Shown here one piece after another: positions 33,025 to 40,601 of a stretch of 40,601 nucleotides of DNA. The notes below the pieces were generated by a model. That model was given only the letters and a program-made list of their open reading frames with translations, had not been told where the DNA came from and ran no database searches. The DNA is taken from positions 1 to 40,601 of the forward strand of contig JAEUIV010000119.1 of NCBI GenBank assembly GCA_016795005.1, given 5' to 3'. Source of the DNA: Phycisphaerae bacterium (lineage in GTDB: Bacteria > Planctomycetota > Phycisphaerae > Phycisphaerales > UBA1924). The translations under genes and the position numbers were made by a program. Position 1 is the first letter of the stretch; each line of letters begins with the position of its first letter.

Positions 33025-34290
33025 TCAGTGCTGTTGTGGAACCGGCGCGGGCGAAGCGAGGCGATCGAGGATGATGGGGATGGCCGGCGGAGTGGGGTTG
33101 GCGATGCCGATCGCGTTTCGGGCGGCCTCGACGGGTTCGAGGACGCGGATCATCGAACGATGATCGGCGGCGACGGTGACAACATCCGAAACGCCCTGGA
33201 GCCTTGCGGAGGATGCGGGGACCACGCCGTCACCCACTTCTTCCCAGACGCTGGCGGTCCCGTTGCGAAGGGAAGCGGCTCGTTCTTCGCCGAGGATCCG
33301 GGTGAAATAGGAGCTTTCCAGGGCGTCGGTGATGCGTTGCCGGCCCGAGGAGGCGACTTCCCCGACGACGATCGTGATGGCGACGTTTTCGGGGAGGGGT
33401 CGCTTGTTGAGTTCCGTGAGGAAGGTTGATCCCGGGTGGAGGTCGTCGCCCGCCTCGCCGTGGCCGTCCACCATGAATCCGAGGAGACCGGAGGTGGTCT
33501 TGTTTTCACACTTCATCCACCGGACGAACTGGTCCCGTACCTCCATCGCCTGTCGGAGGCCCGCGAGGGGCGAACCGAGGTTCGGCGTGCCGAGCATGAT
33601 GAGGCGCGGGACGGCGGGGAGGTCGGCGCGTGCATCCGCGCCGCTTCGGAGGAACTCCGGGCGAGTGAGCGTGTCGCGCGCGACGAGTCCTCCCATCGAG
33701 TGGGCGACGATGTCCACGGTTCGGACATCGCGCGAGCGGAGTTCCCGGAGCGATTCGATGAGCGCGTTCGCGGAGGCGGCGATGCGTTGATCGTTCGGAT
33801 AGTTAAAACGGAGGACGGCGTAGCCGGCGTGGGCGATGGCGGGGGCGGCGTTGTCCCAGATGGAGCCTCCTTCGTCGAGGCCGTGGATCAGCAGAACGAC
33901 GCGCGTCGGGAGCGGCGTGCCCTCGGCGATGCGTGCCCACGGTCCGTTGGAGGAATGACAGGCGGGGGCGTAGGCGAAGAGTCCGACGGTGGCGGCGTGT
34001 TCCTGCCTTGCCTGTTCGAGTGCGCAGTTGAACTTTTCGGTCACGGCGTCCTCGGCGGAGCGCGCGTAGCCGTTGACGGCCTCGTTCGAGAGGTTTTCGC
34101 GGAGCCACCTGCGTGCGGCGTCGGCGGCGGTGGCGGTCTCCGCGAGCAGTCGATCGGCGACGCCGACGGCTGGCGAGAGGGTCGGAGCGGACTCCGTTTC
34201 CGTCGCGTCTTCGGGTCGGGCGGTGGCGGAGACGGCGAGGAGGGCGGTCGTCAAGAGAGCGAGCGCGGACGATCGGATTCGACGTGGCAT
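33025..34290 (-). CDS. Secreted alpha/beta-hydrolase (lipase/esterase-like)
   Basis: The 421-residue product has a signal peptide (cleavage near SATARPE). A helical N-terminal part (about 40-120) is followed by an alpha/beta-hydrolase domain. The oxyanion motif is LLIHGLDEGG (about 133-142), the nucleophile Ser198 is in VAHSMGGLVA, the acid is probably the Asp in GDGVVP (about 353), and His377 is in AADHRSM. This matches PGAP1/triacylglycerol-lipase-like members. It acts outside the cytoplasm on an unknown ester. The ATG at 34290 is 6 nt after a TATCGT box. It is separated from the HYExAFE gene by about 50 nt but has its own start signal. Confidence 0.86.
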   Translation of the reverse strand: MPRRIRSSALALLTTALLAVSATARPEDATETESAPTLSPAVGVADRLLAETATAADAARRWLRENLSNEAVNGYARSAEDAVTEKFNCALEQARQEHAATVGLFAYAPACHSSNGPWARIAEGTPLPTRVVLLIHGLDEGGSIWDNAAPAIAHAGYAVLRFNYPNDQRIAASANALIESLRELRSRDVRTVDIVAHSMGGLVARDTLTRPEFLRSGADARADLPAVPRLIMLGTPNLGSPLAGLRQAMEVRDQFVRWMKCENKTTSGLLGFMVDGHGEAGDDLHPGSTFLTELNKRPLPENVAITIVVGEVASSGRQRITDALESSYFTRILGEERAASLRNGTASVWEEVGDGVVPASSARLQGVSDVVTVAADHRSMIRVLEPVEAARNAIGIANPTPPAIPIILDRLASPAPVPQQH

Positions 34291-34296
34291 GGCGTA

Positions 34297-34302
34297 ACGA
34301 TA
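34297..34302 (-). promoter_or_regulatory. TANNNT box 6 nt before the secreted hydrolase
   Basis: On the minus strand TATCGT, then TACGCC, then ATG, with no ribosome site. It is identical to the box of the small-protein operon at 32371-32376. Confidence 0.45.
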
Positions 34303-34347
34303 GTTCGGAAACGGAGGGTGAGGCTTGCACCCCCCGTCGGGGGAGGG

Positions 34348-34842
34348 CTACTTGCCGATGTAGACGGAGCCGGTGGCGGAGACGACTCGGACATTGAGGT
34401 CGCCGGAGGGGCTGGTGATGGTCAGGATGGCATCGTCGGGGTGTGTGAGCCTTCCGAATGCGTCGAAGGTGACGGCGGAGGCGGGCAGTTCCTTTGCGGA
34501 GAGGCCGATGCCCGCGAGGTAGTTGTTTGCTCCGGCGCCGAAGACGACTTCGTACGGGGATCCATCGGGGCGGTTGATGGGTGATTCTGGATCGGAGGCT
34601 CGCGCGAGCCAGTATGTTTTTTTTTCGGCGTCGATGCGCACGACGGTGGGGTCGGCGGGGTGTTCGAGCGTGGCGGACTGCGCGTATTCGAGGTCGGCGG
34701 CGAGGATGGTGGCGGCGCTGATGAGTTTGAGCGAATCGTTGGGCCGCAGCGAGGGCGCGGCGACGACGCTGATGATCGCGAGGATGGCGATGGTCAGCAT
34801 CAGATCGAGCAGCGTGAAGGCTCGGGGGCATCGGGGGATCAA
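34348..34842 (-). CDS. GspH-like minor pseudopilin
   Basis: The protein begins with a type IV prepilin leader, CPRA followed by FTLLDLMLTIAILAIISVVAA, cleaved before Phe. The usual Glu at mature position 5 is Asp. A C-terminal beta-domain follows (SAVTFDAFGRLTHPDDAILTIT, then a strand ending VVSATGSVYIGK), the GspH/FimT pattern. It would sit at the tip of a type II secretion or type IV pilus-like fibre. The start is TTG, overlapping the TGA of the previous gene (TTGA), so it is the last gene of the four-gene pseudopilin operon. Confidence 0.83.
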   Translation of the reverse strand: MIPRCPRAFTLLDLMLTIAILAIISVVAAPSLRPNDSLKLISAATILAADLEYAQSATLEHPADPTVVRIDAEKKTYWLARASDPESPINRPDGSPYEVVFGAGANNYLAGIGLSAKELPASAVTFDAFGRLTHPDDAILTITSPSGDLNVRVVSATGSVYIGK

Positions 34843-36554
34843 TTCTCGTAGCCCTCCGCGCGCTGCGCCTGGGTTCGGAAGCGGGCTTTTCCCTGGACAC
34901 GCGGGCTGGGCGTTCCGCTGGCGGCGACGATGACGGTGGCCGCGCTATCGTCCGCAATCAGTTCGTCTTCCCAGGCGGCGGGGGCCGCGGCGACCGGTCG
35001 GACGAGCAGGTTCGGGGTGGACAGGGCGGACCAATAGGTATCGAGGGTGGACTTGAGCGCGGTCTGGTACGCCTCGGCGCCCGTCGCGGGCGCGACCGAG
35101 CCGAGGTAGGTGGTGACCGGCGGAATGGGGAGTCGGTCCAGGTAGAGGGGTCCGGCGAGTTCGGTGAATCCCGCGCGCGGGTCGAGGCGGGTGTCGTAGA
35201 GGAGTTGCGACCGGCCGCGCAGGGTGAACGCCCCGCAGACGGCGCGTCCGATGAGCGCTGATTCGCCGTCGATGGTCAGGGTTGACTGCGGGGCGTAGAT
35301 CGAGGCGAGGATCATGGCCCGCGAGTTGATGGTCCAGGCCGGCGCGGCGGAACCGCCGTCGGCGGTGTTGAGGGTGGAGAGATAGACCTGGTCCGCGAGC
35401 GGGTGGTTCATGGCGTCTTTCGGCGCCCGGCTGGAATCGCGCGCGATGGTGCGATTCAGTCCGATGGCGCAATCGGTGAGGGTGACGTTTCGTCCGAGGT
35501 AGAACTCGATTCTGGAATCCGCGGTCGCGGGTTCGATGGCGCCGAAGGTTCGGACGATGGTGGCGCCGCTGGCCTGGACGATGACGTCGCCGGCGAAGCG
35601 CAGGACGCCCGAAGATTCGACGGTGATGTTGGTGAACTTGTAGACCGTCTTGGCGCCGACCTGGCCGAGGGTGACAACGGCGCCGTTCTGGATGGTGAGC
35701 GCGCTGTAGTTTCCCTGTGTCAGGGTCTGGGTGACGCCGTTGAGCAGGGGCAGCACGATTGAAAGGATCGGGAGCGTCGCGACTTCCGGCGGTGATTTCT
35801 CGCGGATGAGGGGTATGGTGTAGGGAAGGCGCGTGCCGTCGTAGTACTTTGCGTCGGTGAGCGCGGCGTCCATCGCGAGCGAGGCGTTGTTGTCCGTGAA
35901 GAGGGCGGTTCGCCGCAGCTTGGCGTTCCCGTCGATGTTGAGGGCGGCGGCGCTCGAGAAGCCCGTGCCGATCTTGATGGGGACCAGCGAGTCCGGTTCG
36001 GTCGAGTAGGGCGAGGGGGCGATGACGGAGTCGGTCTCCACGGTGAGGCTGTTCCCGGCGAAGACGGCGAACTCGGCGAGGCGTGCATCGGCGGCGATGT
36101 TCAGCGGCACCGGGTTCGCGAGGCTGACGCGCTTCTGGACGGTTGCGGTCATCGATCCGACGGTTGCGACAGCGGTCATGAGGAGTTCCCGGTCGCCTGG
36201 CTGCGGGGTCGAGCCGTCGAGACGGGTGAGGCGGACGTTTGCGGTGCCCCCTTCGATCGAGAAGTTTCGGACGAGTTCGCCGGTCTTTGCGTTGGCGTAA
36301 GAAACGCCGTCGGCTTCGGATTGGAGGATGGCTTCCGCGCAGCCCGCGGCGGCGTGCGCGCCCCATCGCGCGGCGGCGTCGTCGCAGGCGTTCTTTCCGA
36401 TCTGGGCGGCCGGCTGGCGCGAGGTGATGGCGACGCCGGCGAGCACGACACCGACGCCGAGCGCGATCAGGACGAGGATCATGGCGACGCCTCGGCGCGG
36501 GTGGTGTTGGGGTCGGGGTGTGAAGCCGGATTCGTGAGTGAGAGGGGTGTTCAT
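34839..36554 (-). CDS. PilX/GspK-like pseudopilin with large beta-solenoid domain
   Basis: An N-terminal class-III-like leader (RRG followed by VAMILVLIALGVGVVLAGVAI) lacks the Glu at mature position 5, as is usual for PilX and GspK. The remaining 480 residues form a repetitive beta-rich domain with short strands such as SALTIQNGAVVTLGQ, GVLRFAGDVIVQASG and ASIYAPQSTLTIDGESALIG. This resembles the polymer-forming or adhesin-like domain (DUF7305 type) fused to PilX proteins. It is likely surface-exposed. The length is 571. The ATG at 36554 is fixed by AGGGAG 7 nt upstream. It overlaps the downstream GspH-like gene and follows the GspJ-like gene by 35 nt. Confidence 0.82.
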   Translation of the reverse strand: MNTPLTHESGFTPRPQHHPRRGVAMILVLIALGVGVVLAGVAITSRQPAAQIGKNACDDAAARWGAHAAAGCAEAILQSEADGVSYANAKTGELVRNFSIEGGTANVRLTRLDGSTPQPGDRELLMTAVATVGSMTATVQKRVSLANPVPLNIAADARLAEFAVFAGNSLTVETDSVIAPSPYSTEPDSLVPIKIGTGFSSAAALNIDGNAKLRRTALFTDNNASLAMDAALTDAKYYDGTRLPYTIPLIREKSPPEVATLPILSIVLPLLNGVTQTLTQGNYSALTIQNGAVVTLGQVGAKTVYKFTNITVESSGVLRFAGDVIVQASGATIVRTFGAIEPATADSRIEFYLGRNVTLTDCAIGLNRTIARDSSRAPKDAMNHPLADQVYLSTLNTADGGSAAPAWTINSRAMILASIYAPQSTLTIDGESALIGRAVCGAFTLRGRSQLLYDTRLDPRAGFTELAGPLYLDRLPIPPVTTYLGSVAPATGAEAYQTALKSTLDTYWSALSTPNLLVRPVAAAPAAWEDELIADDSAATVIVAASGTPSPRVQGKARFRTQAQRAEGYEN

Positions 36555-36589
36555 GCAGTTTCTCCCTGCTGGAAGTCGGAGCGGAGGTT

Positions 36590-37228
36590 TCAGTTTGGCG
36601 TGAGGTGGTTCGGGAAGGAGTGGACGGTGAGGACGGAAGGGGGATGATCGGAGCGGTCGTTCATGGTGAGGGTGAATCGGAAGACGGCGGCGTCCCGCGG
36701 ATTGATGGTGTCGTGCTCGAGGTGAGCCGAGGCGACCTCGTCGCAGAGGGTCTCGGACCGGGTGTAGCCGTTTTTCCGCTGGACGAGCATCTCGCTGAGG
36801 AAATCCGCGCCGCTGCTGAGGGCGACATCGGAATCGTCCTGGAGTTCCTTGGGCCAGGCGTCGGGGAAGGCGACGCGCTCGACGGTGATGGTGCCGTCGG
36901 GGTTGTTGGTCCAGACGGCGCGGATCTCTCTCAGGTTGACGGTGTTGGATCGCTTCTTGTCGTCCAGCCAGAGCGCGAAGCCTCGTTGATTGTCGTTCTG
37001 GAGGAGACAGAGCGCCGGCTCGGTGTAGGCGCGGAGGCGGACGTAGGCGGCGTGCGCTCGCGTGAGGGCGCTGCGGGAATCCGTGTCGGCGGTGATGTTT
37101 CGCGCGACGGTGGTGAGGACGGCCGAGAGGGCCATCCCCGCGATGACGGTGATGGCGGTGGCGAGGAGGAGTTCGAGCACGGTGAGCGCGCGTCGGCGTG
37201 CCGGGTTGTGTTGTGGGGAGGTGTTCAT
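36590..37228 (-). CDS. PilW/GspJ-like minor pseudopilin
   Basis: A basic leader RRRA precedes the mature start LTVLELLLATAITVIAGMAL with Glu at position 5, the prepilin motif. The 212-residue body has a helical stem and a beta-domain (IRAVWTNNPDGTITVERVAF, then a helix with SEMLVQRKNGYTRS), similar to PilW/GspJ. It would join the tip complex with the I-like and K/X-like partners. The ATG overlaps the stop of the upstream gene (ATGA). Confidence 0.82.
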   Translation of the reverse strand: MNTSPQHNPARRRALTVLELLLATAITVIAGMALSAVLTTVARNITADTDSRSALTRAHAAYVRLRAYTEPALCLLQNDNQRGFALWLDDKKRSNTVNLREIRAVWTNNPDGTITVERVAFPDAWPKELQDDSDVALSSGADFLSEMLVQRKNGYTRSETLCDEVASAHLEHDTINPRDAAVFRFTLTMNDRSDHPPSVLTVHSFPNHLTPN

Positions 37229-37683
37229 GCCGGTGGTTCCGGGATGAAGGTTTCGATCGTCGCGAGTGTTCGTGACGCGTCGCGGACCTCGACGACGACG
37301 CGAAGCCCCTTGACCCAGATGTTGAGTTCGGGGTAGTAGAGGAGTTGTTCGGTGACATCGGCGCGGCGTCCGAGCGCCCAGGCCGTGGCGGTGTAGGCGT
37401 TGCCCGAGAGGGTTTGGATGGAGCCGACGGGCTGGTCGAGGTTGTCCTTGATCTTGAGGTTCTCGTAGTCGAGGACGACGAGTTCGGCCATGAGATCGTC
37501 GGCGGCCATGGCGGCGAGGATCTGTTTCTGGCCCTCGAACGAGAGTTGCTGCGAGGTGGTGACGGCGGAGATGACGGCGAGGACGACCATCCCGAGGAGG
37601 GTGGAGGCGACGAGTGCCTCGATGAGCGTGAAGGCCGAGGTCGCGGCCGATCGTCGCAGTGGGTTGCTTGGAATGGTGGTCAC
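37225..37683 (-). CDS. PilV/GspI-like minor pseudopilin
   Basis: The mature start FTLIEALVASTLLGMVVL after SA is a canonical prepilin site with Glu at position 5. The body is short (about 130 residues) with VKGLRVVVEVRDASRTLAT in the C-terminal beta-sheet. It is the first gene of the pseudopilin operon. Start choice is uncertain: the GTG at 37683 gives a typical leader with GAGG 9 nt upstream, while a GTG at 37737 would lengthen the leader without a ribosome site. The partners are the J-, K/X- and H-like genes downstream; no secretin or ATPase gene is nearby. Confidence 0.8.
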   Translation of the reverse strand: MTTIPSNPLRRSAATSAFTLIEALVASTLLGMVVLAVISAVTTSQQLSFEGQKQILAAMAADDLMAELVVLDYENLKIKDNLDQPVGSIQTLSGNAYTATAWALGRRADVTEQLLYYPELNIWVKGLRVVVEVRDASRTLATIETFIPEPPA

Positions 37684-37911
37684 GGCAGCGCCTCTGAGGA
37701 GTGAAGTTTGGCGGCGGCTTTTTCCCGCCGGCGTCACTTATTGAAGATCGAATTCACGGGTTGGAGGCGCGGGTGTCGCGGGGCATGAATGCGCGGCGGG
37801 ATCGGCTATCGGGCGTCAGAGGCCGAATAGTTCCGCGCGGCGCGAGGGTCCGAGTATCGGGGCGCGTCGGGGTGGCTTGCATCCGTTCGCATCTCCCCGG
37901 ACCATCACGGG

Positions 37912-39576
37912 ATGCCCCTCCAAGCCCCGGTGCGCGTGTGGCGGTTTCTGCTTGCCGACCTTGTGCGGCTCGGGGTGCTTGCGGGCGCGTCGCTGGTGGT
38001 GGTGATCTCGTTCGCGTTCTCGGTGCGGTTCCTGGCGGAGGGTCGGATCGACCTGCCGGGGGCGCTGCGGCTGTCGGTGCTGGCGATGGTTCCGATGCTC
38101 CAGTACGCGCTGCCGTTTGCGTGCGGCTTTGCGGCGACGCTGGCGTATCACCGGTTTGCCTCGGACAACGAGGCGACGGCGTGCAGCGCGGGGGGGATCA
38201 GCCACCGCGCGGTGCTGGTGCCCGCGGCGGTGGTGGGGCTTGTGCTGGCGGTCGCGGTGGCGGTGCTGGCACACCAGGTGATCCCCCGGTTCCTGCGGAA
38301 GATGGAGGAGATCGTGACGCGCGATCTGACGGGGCTGATCACGTTGTCGATCCGCCGGGGCGAGAGCGTGCGGCTGGGCAACATCGAGCTTCACGCGAGG
38401 GAAGCGGTGCAGGCCGGGCCGGACCCGACGGTGGGCGCGTTCGAGCGGCTGCGGTTGTCCCGTGTGCTGGCGGCGACGCTGGATCGTGACGGCCGGGTGC
38501 AGGGGTACATCAGCGCGGATGAAGTGTCGGTGTGGCTGTACCAGGTTGAATCGGCGGGGCAGTCGTTCACGGAAGCGCAGTTCCTGTTTCGCGGGGCGTC
38601 CGGGGAGGGAACGGGCGACACGGTGCGGAGCGGTTCGTTCGCGTCGCAGCGCGTGCGGATCCCCAGCAACTTCACGGATGATCCGAAGTACCTGACGTTT
38701 TCCGAGTTGCGTGCTTTGCGCGCGCGTCCGGAGAACCTGAACAAGGTTGACCTGCTCCGGCGTCGGCTGGCGATGCGGTTGTCCGAGACGACGGGCGCGG
38801 AGTCGCTGTCGTCGAGCCTGTCCGACGGCGGCGAGGCGACGCTCGTCCGCGCGGGTGGCGAGCGCGTGGTGTTGCGTGCGTCGATGCTGGAGCCGACGGA
38901 CGACGCGCGGTGGCGCATCGTGCCTCGCGCGGGCGAGCCGATCGGTGTGGTACGGACGACGCGCTCCGGGACGACCATTCGACTTTCAGCGGGGGCCGGG
39001 TGGATCGAGCCGGAGGAGGAGGACATTCCGGCCGGGCCGCGGATGCGTGCGACGTTCCGGCTGGTCCTGGAGTCCGTTCGCTTGTCGGAGGATGAGGATG
39101 TTCCGTCACGTGGGGATCGACAGACTCTGGCGGGGCTTTCGCCGGAGGATTCCGGGCGGGACGGTTTGCTGGAGAAGTCCGTGTCCGAGTTGCTCGACCT
39201 GGCGACGCGGGAGAGCGGGCGGTACGGCGCGTCGGTCGGGGTGGCGACGCGGCAGGCGGCGGCGCTGCTGCGGAGCAAGACTCAGGACGTGCAGCGCGAG
39301 GTGACGAGCAAGCAGAACGAGCGGGCGGCGTACGCGGTGGCGTGCATCCTGACGCTGCTGGCTGGCGCGGTGACGGCCCTTCGTCGGCGGGAGGCGTTGC
39401 CGCTGCCGGTGTACCTGTGGTCGTTCTTCCCCGCGCTGGCGTCGGTGATCACGATCAGCGCGGGGCAGGGTTTGACGCACAAGGAGGGGTGGCCGGGGCT
39501 GATCCTGCTGTGGGGGGGCGTGGCGGGTCTGGGGCTGATCCTGGCGCGCGAGTATGCGCGGCTTGTGCGACACTGA
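37912..39576 (+). CDS. YjgP/YjgQ (LptF/LptG)-type permease
   Basis: The 554-residue inner-membrane protein has the family plan: three N-terminal membrane helices, a large extracytoplasmic domain (about 130-460) and three C-terminal helices (about 478-495, 503-525, 530-548). The conserved early block is PFACGFAATLAYHRFASDNEATACSAGG-like, in which the Glu-Ala-Thr-Ala and Gly-Gly follow the second helix, as in LptF/G (EltALraaGis). LptF and LptG extract lipopolysaccharide from the inner membrane with LptB. Here the extracytoplasmic domain is much larger than in E. coli (about 360 residues), so the cargo may differ. The partner permease is not in the window. The start ATG has only a weak upstream site. 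Confidence 0.85.
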   Translation: MPLQAPVRVWRFLLADLVRLGVLAGASLVVVISFAFSVRFLAEGRIDLPGALRLSVLAMVPMLQYALPFACGFAATLAYHRFASDNEATACSAGGISHRAVLVPAAVVGLVLAVAVAVLAHQVIPRFLRKMEEIVTRDLTGLITLSIRRGESVRLGNIELHAREAVQAGPDPTVGAFERLRLSRVLAATLDRDGRVQGYISADEVSVWLYQVESAGQSFTEAQFLFRGASGEGTGDTVRSGSFASQRVRIPSNFTDDPKYLTFSELRALRARPENLNKVDLLRRRLAMRLSETTGAESLSSSLSDGGEATLVRAGGERVVLRASMLEPTDDARWRIVPRAGEPIGVVRTTRSGTTIRLSAGAGWIEPEEEDIPAGPRMRATFRLVLESVRLSEDEDVPSRGDRQTLAGLSPEDSGRDGLLEKSVSELLDLATRESGRYGASVGVATRQAAALLRSKTQDVQREVTSKQNERAAYAVACILTLLAGAVTALRRREALPLPVYLWSFFPALASVITISAGQGLTHKEGWPGLILLWGGVAGLGLILAREYARLVRH

Positions 39577-39606
39577 AGCGAATCTTCACACCGAGGCCGC
39601 GCGAGC

Positions 39607-40601
39607 ATGACGAGCGATGAGCGAACAAGCGATGGGCGGATCGGGCGTGCGGCGATGCTGCTTGTTCTCGGTGTGACGCTGGCGCGGATCGTGTACCTGG
39701 TGTGGCTGTGCCCCTATGAACTGGCGGCGGACGAGGCGCAATACTGGGACTGGTCGCGTGCGTCGCATCTTGATCTGTCGTACTACAGCAAGGGGCCGGG
39801 GGTCGCGTGGCTGATCGCGGCGAGCACCCGTGTGTTCGGCGATGCGGAGTGGGCGATCCGGCTTCCGGCGGCGCTGAGCGCCGGGGTGTCCATGCTCGCG
39901 GTTGCGGCGCTGGCGGGCAAGGTCGGCGGGAGTCGGGCGGCGTTCGCCGCGGCGGTGGCGTTCTGCTGCGTGCCCGCGTACCACGCGACGGCGATCCTGA
40001 TGACGATCGATTCGCCTTACATCGCGTGCTGGGCGCTGGCGGCGCTGGCGGCGTGGTCGCTGCGCGAGCGCGGGTCGCTCGGCGGGTGGCTGTCGCTGGC
40101 GGCGTGCCTGGGAGTCGGGTTCCTGTTCAAGTACACGATCCTGCTGCTGGTTCCGGGGCTTGTGGCGTGGTGGTGGCTTGAGCGCGGGCGGGAGCGTGTC
40201 GCGGCGTCGGTGCTGGTCCGCGCATCGGCGGCGCTGGTGGTGTTCGCGCTCATTGTTTCGCCGGTGTTCATCTGGAACGCGCGGAACGGCTGGCCGACGG
40301 TGTCACACCTGCTCGGTCATCTCGGCGCGGCGGGCGGGGACCTGCCCGCGAAGGCGACGCCGCGCCCGGTTGATCCGCGGTGGAGCCTTGAGTTTCTCGG
40401 CACGCAAATCGGTCTGATCGGGCCGATCCTGGCGGCGATGGCGCTGGCGGTTGCGGATGCATCAAGGAACCGACTGGTTGACACGGACGGGTGGCGCGTG
40501 GCGCGGTTCGGTCTGGCGACGTCGCTGCCGATTCTTGTGTTTTATTTCGCGGTGTCGTTCACGACGGATGTGGAGGGCAACTGGCCCATCGCGGGGTACA
40601 C
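39607..40601 (+). CDS. GT39/ArnT-like glycosyltransferase, truncated at window end
   Basis: The gene runs off the right edge with 331 codons visible and no stop. The N-terminus has the GT39/ArnT acceptor motif YELAADEAQYWDWSRASHLD, where the Asp-Glu pair after the first membrane helix is catalytic, then YYSKGPGVAWLIA and AEWAIRLPAAL. Many membrane helices follow. Such enzymes use a polyprenyl-phosphate sugar donor to modify lipids or proteins outside the cytoplasm. Only 30 nt separate it from the permease, with GAGG 10 nt before the ATG, so they likely share a transcript. The full length and donor are not visible. Confidence 0.85.
   Translation, partial: MTSDERTSDGRIGRAAMLLVLGVTLARIVYLVWLCPYELAADEAQYWDWSRASHLDLSYYSKGPGVAWLIAASTRVFGDAEWAIRLPAALSAGVSMLAVAALAGKVGGSRAAFAAAVAFCCVPAYHATAILMTIDSPYIACWALAALAAWSLRERGSLGGWLSLAACLGVGFLFKYTILLLVPGLVAWWWLERGRERVAASVLVRASAALVVFALIVSPVFIWNARNGWPTVSHLLGHLGAAGGDLPAKATPRPVDPRWSLEFLGTQIGLIGPILAAMALAVADASRNRLVDTDGWRVARFGLATSLPILVFYFAVSFTTDVEGNWPIAGY

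Noticed and set aside
34945-36366. Alternative minus frame of 473 codons inside the PilX-like gene
   Set aside because: Arg/His/Pro-rich translation and no start signal; the chosen frame has a pilin-like leader and overlaps the next gene properly.
36555-37358. N-terminal extension of the PilX-like frame to 839 codons
   Set aside because: The extra 268 codons overlap the PilW-like gene antiparallel in meaning and are Arg/His-rich; the ATG at 36554 has a Shine-Dalgarno.
1-40601. Search for tRNA genes, CRISPR arrays, tandem repeats, att sites and prophage genes
   Set aside because: No cloverleaf-like segment, regularly spaced repeats, integrase or phage structural genes were seen by eye; a tRNAscan or CRISPR finder run would settle small ones.

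Overview
The window looks like a chromosomal segment of a GC-rich planctomycete, most likely of the Phycisphaerae type. The signs are: a secreted protein ending in a Thr-Pro-Gly, hydrophobic helix and Arg-Arg-Arg-Arg sorting tail (26646-27365); dockerin-like calcium loops in a non-cellulosomal protein; an HYExAFE-family protein; pseudopilins with an Ala-Phe-Thr-Leu cleavage site; a large YjgP/YjgQ permease; and a phoH-pgpH pair. This placement is inference from gene families, as no rRNA is present.

Layout. 1-1754 is an insertion-sequence landing zone. An IS3-like orfA runs off the left edge, and a complete IS5-family element (354-1335) has split a dockerin-repeat gene. 2003-9187 holds a DUF444 (YeaH) protein, a small conserved-looking protein, a secreted beta-helix protein, a lipoprotein, and an envelope polysaccharide pair (SDR sugar-nucleotide epimerase and a WecA/MraY-type phosphoglycosyltransferase), followed by a secreted esterase. 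9218-12569 is a minus-strand phoH-pgpH pair. 12676-19219 is a tightly overlapping plus-strand peptide-type ABC transporter cassette with one B-type permease, two C-type permeases, a membrane-anchored binding protein and one ATPase. Two small lipoproteins follow. 20185-23101 is a three-gene type III polyketide cluster (methyltransferase, FAD oxidoreductase, chalcone-synthase-like enzyme). Then come a PGRP-like amidase-fold protein, a cytosolic Ser/Thr kinase and glyA.

From 26.6 kb almost everything is on the minus strand: the sorting-tail protein with a clear intrinsic terminator, glycyl-tRNA synthetase, a RicT/PSP1 protein with a basic disordered tail, a short secreted protein in an AT-richer patch, a three-gene operon of small exported or membrane proteins, the HYExAFE protein, a secreted lipase-like hydrolase, and a four-gene minor-pseudopilin operon (37683 down to 34348). 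The right end returns to the plus strand with an LptF/LptG-type permease and a truncated GT39-type glycosyltransferase.

The most useful cross-cutting observation is regulatory. Six starts, and a seventh with spacing 7, have a TANNNT box exactly 6 nt before the start codon and no obvious Shine-Dalgarno between. This suggests widespread leaderless transcription. No tRNA, rRNA, CRISPR array, prophage or defence island was found. The strongest candidates for new biology are the HYExAFE protein as a possible PD-(D/E)XK-like enzyme, the PGRP protein lacking its zinc-ligand cysteine, the unusual transporter composition and the leaderless signature.
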